Shown in pieces: positions 19,244 through 27,319 of a stretch of 30,461 nucleotides of DNA. Every line of letters begins with the position of its first letter. Position 1 is the stretch's first letter. The DNA is from Gracilaria vermiculophylla (Eukaryota; Rhodophyta; Florideophyceae; Gracilariales; Gracilariaceae), in assembly GCA_019155205.2 (NCBI GenBank), contig JAHNZQ020000079.1, positions 180,068 through 210,528 of the forward strand, written 5' to 3'. The notes beneath the pieces are model-generated. The model saw only the letters and a list, made by a program, of their open reading frames with translations. It was not told the origin of the DNA and did no database searches. The position numbers and the translations under genes were made by a program.

Positions 19244-20938
19244 TCATGCCCTCTTTCCTGGTAGTCTCCGGCCTCGAGAACGGAATCCGTATCGCTTGTT
19301 TGCATTCGCGAAGAAGTAGCGCCTTGCAATGAATAGGGCGAGACATAGAATACCAAGTGAAGCCCATGCTCCAGTCCATCCGGTAAGCAACCCAAAGCGA
19401 TATTCGTCGTCGTCTGCTTCTGAAGCTTTGTGTTTGGCGTTGTTGTCAGATGCTGCAGCCTCTGCACGATGCAAAGGGGGGCTGTTTTCCGTTGGTCCCC
19501 GTGAAGAAGACTTAATGTGTTCGTTCTCATCAACTGGATTTAAATCTGCATCTTTTGCGATTTTCTCGGTACTAGTTTCTGAGTTTGATTGAGCGCGAAG
19601 GCCGGCGTCATCGAGGTCGGGACTTTCCGGATCCGGCATTCCTTTAGCGATAGCCTGAGCACGCCACACGGTGGCCTCAGCCGCACTAAGAGAAGCGTTC
19701 TGCTCTGCAACTTCAAGTCCTTGCTCAGTTTCTAGCATCGTCCAGGTGTGCACTGCGAGCGAGAAATTGAGTACAGCGCTCGCCCAATTATCGGTGATGC
19801 GATCGTATGCTCCTCGGCTGGTAGGGTTGTGCTTTCGGAAGCAATCACCATGTGGTGCTTGCGCAGCATCGTAAACATGCCACGAAGACACGAATGGGAC
19901 GCGCATGGTGCCATACATGTAGTCCATGCTTGTTCCGCATTTCGCGGCGCCAGTTACGTTCCACAAAGATCCCAGCTTGCACCGGTTACAATGAGCCGCG
20001 CTCACGCTCTTAATGACCTGTGACATTCGTTTGTCCTTATCCGGAGGCAGAGGCCCTTGCTTGCAGTCCCAGGGCAACACCATGGCGGGGGCGCCGGTTC
20101 GAATGCTGACATAGCTCGACGGGCGCAAAAGAAAGACGAGGTTTCTGAGCGCGCGAGACTCGGGCTCCGAGAAAGGGTGCGTGCCGGTGATTGGGGAAAT
20201 AACGTCGTCAGACACGGCATCCGCTCGCGAAAAACGGCGCGAAACGGCGGCGCGAATGGCGGAAACTTTTGTCTTGGCGCTTTCGCGGTGTTGGTCTTGT
20301 TCAAAACGCCAGAAAGACGGCCAGTTTCTGTCTATTTCCACGTCGTTGGCATTGGTGCGGTCGCAGCGACGGCCCATTTCGGCAATAGTGCGACCATCAG
20401 GGTTGGCTACAGGGATCAAAATGAGCTCCACCTCTGGCGGGAGGGGCGGAGCAAAGGTTTCATTCGCACAGAGCTTGGTAAGGACGCGTAAGGATATTTC
20501 AGAAGTAAGCAGGTCACGCCCTTCCTCGCCAAACACGAACACAGTGCGCGTTGATGGGCTGGGCTGCGGGCGCAGGGAGAAGCGCGGAGACGGGCGAGAA
20601 CGGATGGTAAAGTACAAGAGGCCGTCGGCGCCAGAGGTGGGCAATTTTGAGTCAGTGGTGATGGGTGTGGATTGAGGAGGTTGTTCCGGTGTGAAAGATT
20701 GGCTTGTATCGATGAGGTGTGAATTGGCCGTGAAGCGCTGGCATGAGCGGGCAGTGGAGATTAGGGCAGCGAGGAGGCGGTCGGTTCGATGGTACAGATT
20801 CCAGTCCGGGGCGGCAAACTGCAAAGGACGCACGGGACGATCCTTGCGAAGCTCGCCCTGCGCCTGGATCAAGCTCTCAAAGCACAGCGTGGCGCAGGGA
20901 AGCAGCAACGCAATAACAATCGCGGAGAGGCGACGCAT
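19244..20938 (-). CDS. Membrane-anchored M14 carboxypeptidase-like protein, probable pseudoenzyme
   Basis: 564 residues with an ATG at 20938. There is a signal peptide at 1-20, an M14 zinc-carboxypeptidase-like domain at about 40-400, an acidic Ser-rich stalk, and a transmembrane helix near 523-540 followed by a short basic tail. Recognisable M14 landmarks: VFVFGEEGRDLLTSE (133-147), where the HxxE zinc motif belongs; NPDGR (179-183); DRTNANDVEIDRNWP (193-207), the substrate-binding Arg and N-R region; HPFSEPESRALR (254-265); YVSIRTG (276-282), where the third zinc ligand His-Ser-Gly belongs; GTSMDYMYG (335-343); and DCFRKHNP (365-372). By this alignment the ligands His, Glu and His have become Glu139, Asp142 and Arg280, and the catalytic Glu has become His354. 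The fold is therefore kept but zinc catalysis is unlikely. It probably binds peptides or proteins at a membrane or in the secretory lumen. It diverges from the OTU1 gene. Confidence 0.72.
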   Translation of the reverse strand: MRRLSAIVIALLLPCATLCFESLIQAQGELRKDRPVRPLQFAAPDWNLYHRTDRLLAALISTARSCQRFTANSHLIDTSQSFTPEQPPQSTPITTDSKLPTSGADGLLYFTIRSRPSPRFSLRPQPSPSTRTVFVFGEEGRDLLTSEISLRVLTKLCANETFAPPLPPEVELILIPVANPDGRTIAEMGRRCDRTNANDVEIDRNWPSFWRFEQDQHRESAKTKVSAIRAAVSRRFSRADAVSDDVISPITGTHPFSEPESRALRNLVFLLRPSSYVSIRTGAPAMVLPWDCKQGPLPPDKDKRMSQVIKSVSAAHCNRCKLGSLWNVTGAAKCGTSMDYMYGTMRVPFVSSWHVYDAAQAPHGDCFRKHNPTSRGAYDRITDNWASAVLNFSLAVHTWTMLETEQGLEVAEQNASLSAAEATVWRAQAIAKGMPDPESPDLDDAGLRAQSNSETSTEKIAKDADLNPVDENEHIKSSSRGPTENSPPLHRAEAAASDNNAKHKASEADDDEYRFGLLTGWTGAWASLGILCLALFIARRYFFANANKRYGFRSRGRRLPGKRA

Positions 20939-21482
20939 GACTTGGAAAGCGGGGTTCCGACGCCACGGCCGTCAGCGGAGACAGCACGGCATGTTGTGCG
21001 AAGAGGCGCTCGAGGAGGAGGAGGAGGAGGAGGAGTGCGCGACGGTGAGGGACGCGACGAACAAGGAGGTATGAACGGCAGTGCACGATGCGCGTGGAGA
21101 GACGCGGCGCGGGAGGGCGGGACTGGAAGGCGAGTGGCAGAGGCGTGGCGTGACGGCACGTTGCAATTTGACAGGGGCAACGGCGGCACGCTGTGTCGTT
21201 GCAACGTCATCCACGTGAGGTGTGTAAGCCGCACGCGCCCAATGGCGCGCGCCCAGATGGCCGTGTTAATCACAGAGTGTGCGCGCACAACTTCTCGGTT
21301 ACAGCCGCCGCTCGATGACCGCTCCGCGACAGCCCTGCACGTTGCGGTGCGCCCTCCCACCGCCACTGCCGTCAACCTGCGCCCTTGGCGCTTGCTGCGA
21401 CCGCACGTTTACTCAATTGGCCGCGCATTGACTGCGCCTGTCAAGTTGGTGCATCATTCGCCAGCGTGTGTGCGCCGCTGCG
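20939..21482. promoter_or_regulatory. Divergent promoter region between the M14-like and OTU1 genes
   Basis: The 544-bp GC-rich interval separates start codons on opposite strands, so it must hold both promoters. It contains a GGA-type trinucleotide run (21012-21035), a CCAAT at 21239-21243 within a GCGC-rich segment, and an inverted CCAAT (ATTGG) at 21416-21420, 63 bp before the OTU1 start. Open frames crossing it are low-complexity. The promoter role follows from the gene arrangement; individual sites are inferred. Confidence 0.45.
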
Positions 21483-22547
21483 ATGAAACTGCGAGTGCGC
21501 TCCAGCACGGGGGTGTCCGACCTGCAGGTGGACCCGCAATGCACGCTGGGCTCGCTCAAGGCTCAGCTCGGCGCCTCATCGCGTACGTTGGCGATCTCTT
21601 TCCTCACGCATTGAAGAGGAGCTGCTAACTGGTGTGTGTTGTGATTTTTTTGTTGTTGTTGTCGTGTGTTTGGCTTGGTTGTACACGCAGTGCGCAGCGG
21701 GTTTCCTCCCAAGGCCGTGGCCGCCGATGACGAGCAGCCCGTGAGCTCTGTGCTTTCACACGGCGACGTGGTGGTGGTGCAAAGCGTAGGCGGGTCGGCG
21801 CCAGCGCGTGGGGTCGATGGGCACGGCGGCATCCAAGGCGGGGCGCGTGCGGCGAGCACGGCGGGCACGCCGTCAATCGCGGCGTCGTCCATTCTGCGCA
21901 ACGGCAAGCTGGTGATCCGCGAGGTGCCAGACGACAACTCGTGTCTGTTCCGATGCGTGAACGCGCTTGTCGGGCGTGCGGCGCAGGCGGCGGCGGCGCT
22001 GCGAACGGTTGTGCGCGAGGCGGTGGCGGCGCAGCCCGCGCTGTACGGCGAGGCGTTTCTGGGGCGGTCCAACGCGCAGTACCAGCGGTGGATCATGGAC
22101 GACAACTCGTGGGGCGGGGCGATCGAGCTATCGATCCTGGCGCGGCACCTGAAGATGGAGCTGGCGGCGTTCGACGTGAAGACGATGCGGCTGGACCGGT
22201 ACGGCGAGGGCAACGGGTTCGCGACGGTGGGGTTTCTGATTTATGACGGGATTCATTACAACTACGTGGCGCTGGCGCTTAGCGGGGCGTCGCGGCAGCA
22301 GCAGCCGTCGCGCGGTTCGTCGTCTGTGTGGTGGTGCGAGTCGGATGTGACGCAGTTTGAAGTGCAGGACGCGGTGGTGGTGGAGCACGTGCGGAAGCTG
22401 GCTCAGGGGCAGCACGACGCGAGAAAGTACACGGACACGGCGAACGCGCAGTTCAAGTGCGGCGAGTGCGGGGTGGTGCTGAAGGGCGAGCAGCAGGTGG
22501 CGGAGCACGCCAAGCAGAGCGGGCACTGGCAGTTTTCAGAGCGCTGA
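21483..22547 (+). CDS. YOD1: OTU1/YOD1-type deubiquitinase, two exons
   Basis: Exons 21483-21582 and 21691-22547 give 318 residues. Residues 1-66 form the UBX-like N-terminal domain that docks on the AAA ATPase p97/Cdc48 (MKLRVRSSTG, then RSGFPPKAV, then LSHGDVVVV). A Gly/Ala linker follows. The OTU domain (about 100-230) carries the catalytic triad region: Asp115 and Cys118 in VPDDNSCLFRCV, and His222 in YDGIHYNYVAL. A C-terminal C2H2 zinc finger (FKCGECG, then AEHAKQSGH; Cys290, Cys293, His306, His312) completes the OTU1 architecture. The enzyme removes ubiquitin chains from substrates handled by Cdc48, notably in ER-associated degradation. All catalytic residues are present. The start is the ATG that opens the UBX-like strand. 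The stop lies only 64 bp from the converging Trm9-like gene. Confidence 0.93.
21583..21690 (+). other. Predicted spliceosomal intron in OTU1 (108 bp, phase 1)
   Basis: The donor is GTACGT after TCATCGC. The acceptor is GTACACGCAG after a T/G-rich stretch (TTTTTTTGTTGTTGTTG). Splicing makes a Leu codon across the junction and joins the two halves of the UBX-like domain, giving ASSLRSGFPPKAV, which fits the family better than either unspliced frame. The donor matches the other intron in this window. Confidence 0.85.
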
Positions 22548-22582
22548 GTGAATGAGTGAGTGAGAGAGTGAGTGAGAGAAAG
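22545..22582. repeat. GAGT-type short tandem repeat between convergent genes
   Basis: TGAGTGAATGAGTGAGTG and GAGAGAGTG-like tetranucleotide repeats begin in the OTU1 stop codon and fill the short space between the two convergent genes. No clear function. It may overlap both 3'UTRs. Confidence 0.6.
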
Positions 22583-22611
22583 ATTTAAAAGTGGGTGCGC
22601 GCGGAGCGGAG

Positions 22612-22912
22612 CTAGCGCTTTTGGAGCAGGACGCACCAGTTTTGATGGTCGTAGTAGGAGTGCAGGATGTGGGCGCGCGGGACGTGGCTTAACTCGCGCT
22701 CCAGCTCGCCGCGTCGGTAAAGGTGGTAGTAGCGTTGGTGGACAACATGCCAGTCGGCGAGGATGCGGTCGTCGGAGGCGCCTTGCTTTTTGTGGCGGAG
22801 GTGCCACGGGACGAGAACGTCCTGCGGCGGGACGCGCGCGTGGCGGTCGGGACCGGGGTCGGGATCGGGGTCCGGATGGGGGTCGGGATCGGGGTCCGGA
22901 TGGGGGTCGGGA

Positions 22913-22960
<48 letters not shown>

Positions 22961-23505
22961 CGGTGGGAGCCGTGCAGGGCCCAGACGTAGATCAAGGCGG
23001 TGGCGCCCGGGGCGAGGATGCGGACGGTCTCGGCGAGGGCGCGGATGCGGCGGCGGGCGGTGGCAAAGTGGTGGACGACGGCGATGTTGAGGGCGGCGTC
23101 AAAGGTGTGGTCGGCAAAGGGCAGGTGCAGGGCGTGGGCGACGGCCAGGTCGCAGGTGGCGGCGGGGTGGGCGGCGGCTGCGGGGCGGCGGCGCGCGTGG
23201 CGCAGCAGGGCGGCGCACAGGTCGACGGCGACGACGTGGTGGGCGACGGCGGCGCGCTGCACGACGGCGACGTACTTGCCGTTGCCGCAGCCAACGTCGG
23301 CGAGGACGGAGGCGGGCGGGAGCGCGGCCAGGAAGGCGTTGACGCGCGGCCACGGGGCGTGGCGCGTGGAGGCGAAGTGGGCGGCGATGAGGTCGTAGAC
23401 GTCGTTGACGTGGCGCTTTTCAAAGTGGGCGGCGGCGGCGTGGTGCGCGGGCGGCGCGGCGCGCGTGCGCTGTGCCGAGCGGCGCGCGGGCGGACGCGGC
23501 GCCAT
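22612..23505 (-). CDS. TRM9: Trm9/ALKBH8-type tRNA wobble-uridine methyltransferase with an Asp-Pro repeat insert
   Basis: 297 residues from the ATG at 23505. After a short basic Ala/Pro leader the Trm9 fold begins: VNDVYDLIAAHFASTRHAPW (33-52), SAM-binding motif I LADVGCGNGKY (68-78), LCAALLRHAR, LPFADHTFDAALNIAVVHH (128-146), ALIYVWAL (170-177), QDVLVPWHL (228-236), RYYHLYRRGELERE (258-271) and a final NWCVLL. Trm9 and the ALKBH8 methyltransferase domain complete 5-methoxycarbonylmethyl-uridine at the tRNA wobble position, normally with Trm112. Between residues 182 and 220, in the loop before QDVLVPW where the family varies, sits a run of Asp-Pro dipeptides broken by two His and one Gly. 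Two in-frame upstream starts (ATG at 23697; GTG at 23796) would add a repetitive Arg/Pro/Ser leader; I prefer 23505 because that leader is encoded by tandem repeats. Confidence 0.88.
22846..22960 (-). repeat. GGGGTC hexanucleotide repeat encoding the Asp-Pro insert
   Basis: On the plus strand the unit is GGGGTC with GGGATC and GGATGG variants. A higher-order 24-bp unit (GGGATC-GGGGTC-CGGATG-GGGGTC) occurs twice, then pure GGGGTC runs on. Read on the minus strand in the methyltransferase frame it gives alternating Asp and Pro with occasional His. Its length (a multiple of 3) keeps the gene in frame. Confidence 0.9.
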
Positions 23506-24371
23506 GGGCGGCGGCGGGCGGCCGACGGCGGACGGCGGACGGCGGACGGCGGACGGCGGACGGCGGACGGCAGACGGCGGACGGCGGACGGCCGGCGGCG
23601 GACAGCGGGGGGCGGCGGCGGATGGCAGCCGGCAACGTGGACGCGCGCGGCGGCGGATGGCGGCCGGCAGCGTTGACGCGCGCGGCAGCGCTGACATGGC
23701 TGACGGCGCTGACGGCGCTGACACGGTCTGCACCTCTGCGCGCAGCGCCGTGCTCAGAGCGGGTGGCGTGCGCAGATGTGTGCGCGGCGTGCGCACGTGC
23801 TGAGACGCACGACTGGTTGGTGAGCGGTGAGTGAGCGGTGAGAAATGACAGTGCGCAGCTGCTTACAGAGGGCGTGCAGTGGCTCCACCTGAGCGCAAGT
23901 TGGATGGGTGTGCCGGGCGCTGAGCGCGTTGTTGGGCCACGTGGCCAGGTGGCATGGTGGCACACGCGAGCGCGCGCGTGCGCGAGAGGGGGCTACACTC
24001 GAGCCATCGGAACACGAAGAGCGGGAAGGTGAAGTTGTCAGGGGCGGGGGGCAAACAGCATGCAAAGCGCAGCCACGTATGGTGATTTACAGCACGCGGA
24101 GAGGAGCAGCGACACAGTTGGCAGGGCGCGCTTGTTGGCTGCGCGCGTTCCGGAGAGCGCCAACTGCGCACGCGCAGCGCGCAACTTTGAGCGCGCGCGC
24201 CTTTACGCTGCACCTCGCCGAGCGCCGCGCTGCTGCTCTAAAGCGCAGCGTCGCCGCCGCCGCCGCCGCCGCCCAGCACCGCCGCCCCCTCTCGCCCCCC
24301 ACCCGCAGCCGCCCTAACAGCGAGCTAAACGCGCCGCAACAACGAGCTGTACGCGCCGCATCGCCCGCGCA
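23506..24371. promoter_or_regulatory. Divergent GC-rich promoter region between the Trm9-like and C2H2 genes, with minisatellites
   Basis: The start codons of the two genes face away from each other across 866 bp. The first part is a perfect-looking 7-bp repeat, then 34-bp and 9-bp repeats (listed separately). The K-side half is GCGCGC-rich and contains GCGCCAACT near 24157, a GCC trinucleotide run at about 24250-24272, and ACGCGCCGCA twice (about 24327 and 24352). The open frames crossing it are repetitive and lack domains. Confidence 0.45.
23521..23740. repeat. Nested minisatellite upstream of the Trm9-like gene
   Basis: From 23521 to about 23591 the DNA is a tandem GACGGCG heptamer with one variant (CAGACGG). 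From about 23620 to 23690 a roughly 34-bp unit (GATGGCRGCCGGCARCGT followed by a GCGCGCGGC-rich part) occurs twice. Near 23700-23725 CTGACGGCG repeats as 9-mers. Because 7 is not a multiple of 3, the heptamer would change frame with each unit gained or lost, which argues that it is 5'UTR or promoter rather than coding. Confidence 0.8.
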
Positions 24372-25208
24372 ATGCTGCCACTGCGCTCGCCGTACGAGCT
24401 GGCGCACCCGCTATACGCTCACGCGCAGTCCGCGCTTCCAGTCGCCGTGCCCACGCTGCCGTCGTCGCAGCTGTTGCCCTTCTCCGTGCACCAACTGCAC
24501 GGCTCGCCGTCCACGCCGCTCACGCCGCCGCCGCCGCCGCTGCCGCCGCTGCCGCCGCTGCCGCCCCACGCGCTGCCGCCCACGCTGCCGTCGTTGAGGC
24601 TGGTGCTGCCGTCGACGCCCAGCCCGCTGTCGTCGCTGAGCCGCCTGACCGCCGCGGACGCGCCCGCCATGACGTCGCCCGCTGCTCCGCCTCCTCCGCC
24701 GCCGCCGCCGTCGCCGCCGCCGCCGCCGCCGCCGCCGCTGAGGCAGCGCGTGGTGCGGCGGCGGCGCGGGCGGCGCACGTCGCCCACGTCCAGTCTGCGC
24801 TGTGAGACGTGCAAGCAGACGTACTCGCGGCGCGACAACCTGCGCGTGCACCAGCGCGTGCACACGGGCGAGCGCCCGTTCAACTGCCGCTTCTGCCTGC
24901 AGCCGTTCCGCTGGCAGGGCGCGCTGCGCAACCACGAGAGCATCCACGTGCGCAACGGCGAGGCGCCTCTGTCCGACGCGTCGCCAGCGCGCGGCGGCGA
25001 GGGCGCTGCGGCGGCGACGGTGGCGGCAGCGGCAGCGGCCGCTGCGGCCGCTGCGGCGGCGGACGCCGCCGCGGGCGAGCGGCTGGAGGCGATGCGCGGC
25101 GCGGACGGGCAGCTGGGGGGGCTGTACGGGGTGGCGCACGGGGGGGGGGGGGACTGGGCGGACCACGTGCTGGAGGACCTGGCGCGCGGGGCGCGCGCGC
25201 AGCCGTGA
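24372..25208 (+). CDS. C2H2 zinc-finger protein with two fingers, poly-Pro and poly-Ala tracts
   Basis: 278 residues from the ATG at 24372. Residues 1-95 are Leu/Pro/Ser-rich, with PPPPPLPPLPPLPP. A second poly-Pro run (about 105-122) leads into a basic patch (RQRVVRRRRGRR), then two adjacent C2H2 fingers: CETCKQTYSRRDNLRVHQRVH (about 144-164) and CRFCLQPFRWQGALRNHESIH (about 172-192), joined by the canonical TGERPF linker. The linker and finger spacing indicate sequence-specific DNA binding, so a nuclear transcription factor is likely. The C-terminus has a poly-Ala run (about 215-235) and a run of four Gly encoded by a 13-nt G homopolymer (25140-25152), where a read error would shift the frame of the last 18 residues. 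Two fingers alone do not reveal a target. Confidence 0.8.
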   Translation: MLPLRSPYELAHPLYAHAQSALPVAVPTLPSSQLLPFSVHQLHGSPSTPLTPPPPPLPPLPPLPPHALPPTLPSLRLVLPSTPSPLSSLSRLTAADAPAMTSPAAPPPPPPPPSPPPPPPPPLRQRVVRRRRGRRTSPTSSLRCETCKQTYSRRDNLRVHQRVHTGERPFNCRFCLQPFRWQGALRNHESIHVRNGEAPLSDASPARGGEGAAAATVAAAAAAAAAAAAADAAAGERLEAMRGADGQLGGLYGVAHGGGGDWADHVLEDLARGARAQP

Positions 25209-26027
25209 GCGCGCGCTGCACGTGTACGCGGCGCGCGAGCTCGCTTTCCGCGCGCGCACGGCGCTGCGCCGCGCGCAGCTGGCAGCGCTGTGCGCCGCGC
25301 GCGGCGCGTTGGTAAAGCGCACCGCGCGCTTTTTCGCGCCGAAAGGCGCGCGCCGCGGCGCGCAACACGTGTAATGCGTCGCTGGCGCGTGCGCCGCGCC
25401 GCCCTCATGGCACTCGCGAGCGCGCAGACCGCCGCTAAACGTTAAGCCGCCGCGCGCGCTGTATGACGCTGTCGCCAATCCTCCACGTCTGCCACCCGCC
25501 TCCCCCCCTTCACGGCGCGCGCGCGCTCGACCGTCTCCGCCCCGCCCCGCTGCGCGCCCTGCCTCTGCGCCGCGCCCCCGCGCCGCGCCGCGCCGCGCCG
25601 CGCCGCGCCGCGCCGCGCCGCGCCGCGCCGCGCCGCTCGTGCGCGCCCATCGCCGCCGCCGGCGCCCACCCCATTGCCCGCCGTCCACCGCACTCAGCCA
25701 CCGCCGTCCCCCGCCGTCCCCCGCCGTCCCCCGCCACTCATGCAGCGTCACGCCCCCGTCCCTGCCCCGCGCCGCGCGTCTGTTTGACATCTCATCGCCA
25801 CGCCGCTCTGCCACATATTTCCGCCCGCCGCCCTACGCGCCGCCGCCGCCGCCGCCGCCGTAGACGCCGTCTTCTGTCCCCACGCCGCGTCCTCGTCGTC
25901 GCGTCTCAGCCGTCGCGTCCCAGCCGTCGCGTCCGGATCGTCACGTCTCCGTCGTCCTTGCGTCCCCGTCGTCGTCGCTGCTGCCTTTGCTTTTCTTTGC
26001 TGCCCCTCCCGACTCTCTCCCTCCGCA
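25209..26027. promoter_or_regulatory. GC-rich spacer with tandem repeats, upstream of the FkbM-type gene
   Basis: The 0.8-kb interval between two plus-strand genes has no credible gene. It holds an E2F-like string TTTCGCGC (25332-25339) inside a short palindromic segment (TTTCGCGCCGAAA), a CCGCG pentamer run (about 25578-25636), CCGCCGTCCC three times (25701-25730), a CCG run (about 25841-25861), and pyrimidine-rich sequence just before the ATG at 26028. The E2F match to TTTSSCGC is exact but could be chance in such GC-rich DNA. Confidence 0.4.
25578..25636. repeat. CCGCG pentanucleotide tandem repeat
   Basis: About eleven uninterrupted 5-bp units (CCGCG). The period shifts the frame with each unit, so open frames running through it on either strand are not evidence of coding. 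Confidence 0.9.
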
Positions 26028-27113
26028 ATGCGCCTTAAACAGCTCTCCAGACATATGCGCCCCAGACTGCCGCCCACATCGTACTCCGCCGTGTTGTGCG
26101 CCGCGCTGCTCGTGCTGCTGTCCGTGCTCTCGCTTCTGCTCACACGCCTGCCGCGCTTCCCGCCGCCCACCCTGTTCCCGCTCGCCGCCCACCCCGCCCG
26201 CCCCGCCCCCGCCGCCGAAGCCGCCCCCGCCGCAGATGCGCTGCCCACCTCCGTCCTCCACCCCCACCTGCACGCCGCCAACCTGTCGCACTACTCCTTC
26301 CACCAGGGCCGCGTCAAGGACGAGCTGCTGCGCCTCGCCTCCGCCTCCGCCGCCGACGCCGTCGTCGTCGTCGGTGTCAGCTACGGCGAGGAGGTCATGC
26401 GCTTTGCGCGCGCCGGCCGCCGCATCTTCGCCTTCGAGCCCATGCCCTTCGCCGTCGAGAGCCTGCGCCGCTCGCTGCACCGCGCCCGCCCCCCGCTCGA
26501 CGTCCAGCTCTTCGAGATGGCCGCGTCCGACGCCGCCGACCCGGCGCCCTCGTTCAACGTCACGTACAAGGGGCGCACCGTCGCCGTGCGCTCCGACCGC
26601 GTCGACAACCACGTCCCGCCCTCCGTCCCGGTCGCCGCCATGAGCGTCGACATCCAGGGCGAGGAGCTGCACGCCGTGCAGGGCGCCTCGCGCCTGCTCC
26701 CGCGCGTGCGCACCCTGTGGGTCGAGATCAAGGCGTGCGGCCAGCACAACGTCCAGCTGCTGCGCCTGCTGGACCCGCACTACGCCCTCTTCGACTTTGT
26801 GCCATGGGGGCAGCCCGCCGCAGACCCCGCCGCCGCCACCGCCGCCGCCTCCGTGCGCCACCGCTCCGCCTTTGCGCTGCACCCGCAGCGCCCCTCCGAA
26901 ATCGACGCCTACTGCCAGTGGCTGTGCCAAGCCCGCCGCCACGCCTTCGACTGGCTGCAGAACGACGTGCTGGCCGTGCGCCGCGACCTGCTGCTGGGCC
27001 CCTCCGGCGCCGAGCTGCTGCGCGCCCTCTCGCAAGTCCACCGCCGCGGCTGCGCCCACGGCGGCTGCCGGCTGCGCGAGCTGCTGGCCGCCGCGCCGCA
27101 GCCGTCGCAGTGA
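26028..27113 (+). CDS. Type II membrane-anchored FkbM-family methyltransferase-like protein
   Basis: 361 residues from the ATG at 26028. A short basic N-terminus precedes one transmembrane anchor (about 19-39, AVLCAALLVLLSVLSLLL), then a Pro/Ala-rich stem (about 40-75), the usual layout of a Golgi or ER enzyme facing the lumen. The catalytic-type domain (about 85-300) shows VVVVGVSYGEEV (112-123) at SAM motif I, FAFEPMPFAVESLRR (134-148), and MSVDIQGEELHAVQGASRLL (205-224), the counterpart of the FkbM signature with DxEGxE. FkbM-type enzymes methylate sugars or other hydroxyl groups, so polysaccharide or glycoconjugate methylation is a reasonable guess. The motif I glycines are sparse and the signature Glu-Gly reads Gln-Gly, so activity is uncertain. 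The C-terminal 60 residues contain two Cys (RRGCAHGGC). Confidence 0.72.
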   Translation: MRLKQLSRHMRPRLPPTSYSAVLCAALLVLLSVLSLLLTRLPRFPPPTLFPLAAHPARPAPAAEAAPAADALPTSVLHPHLHAANLSHYSFHQGRVKDELLRLASASAADAVVVVGVSYGEEVMRFARAGRRIFAFEPMPFAVESLRRSLHRARPPLDVQLFEMAASDAADPAPSFNVTYKGRTVAVRSDRVDNHVPPSVPVAAMSVDIQGEELHAVQGASRLLPRVRTLWVEIKACGQHNVQLLRLLDPHYALFDFVPWGQPAADPAAATAAASVRHRSAFALHPQRPSEIDAYCQWLCQARRHAFDWLQNDVLAVRRDLLLGPSGAELLRALSQVHRRGCAHGGCRLRELLAAAPQPSQ

Positions 27114-27319
27114 GCGCCGCGGGCGCGCTGCGCCCCCGCCGCCTCTACCTCTCTCTGCGACACCCGCTGCGCTTGTTTGCCGCAAACCTTCCGTGTGTTC
27201 CAGACCCCCCGTGCCGCACTCGCCTCCCGTGAATCTTCCATGCATTAAATGCCCCCCCCCTGTAAAGCATCAACGTGCTCTGTAGCTCCATGCTTTTTGC
27301 CGCATACATCACTCCGCAA

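Noticed and set aside
23420..23965. Arg/Pro-rich frames across the heptamer repeat on both strands
   Set aside because: They are translations of a tandem repeat and overlap the Trm9-like gene start.
24411..25814. 467-codon minus-strand open frame opposite the C2H2 gene
   Set aside because: Shadow of the GC-rich plus-strand gene. The plus strand has two perfect C2H2 fingers, while the minus product is Arg/Ala/Gly repeats.
25941..27245. 434-codon minus-strand open frame opposite the FkbM-type gene
   Set aside because: Gly/Ala/Val/Gln-rich with no domain. The plus strand carries an anchor helix and FkbM motifs.
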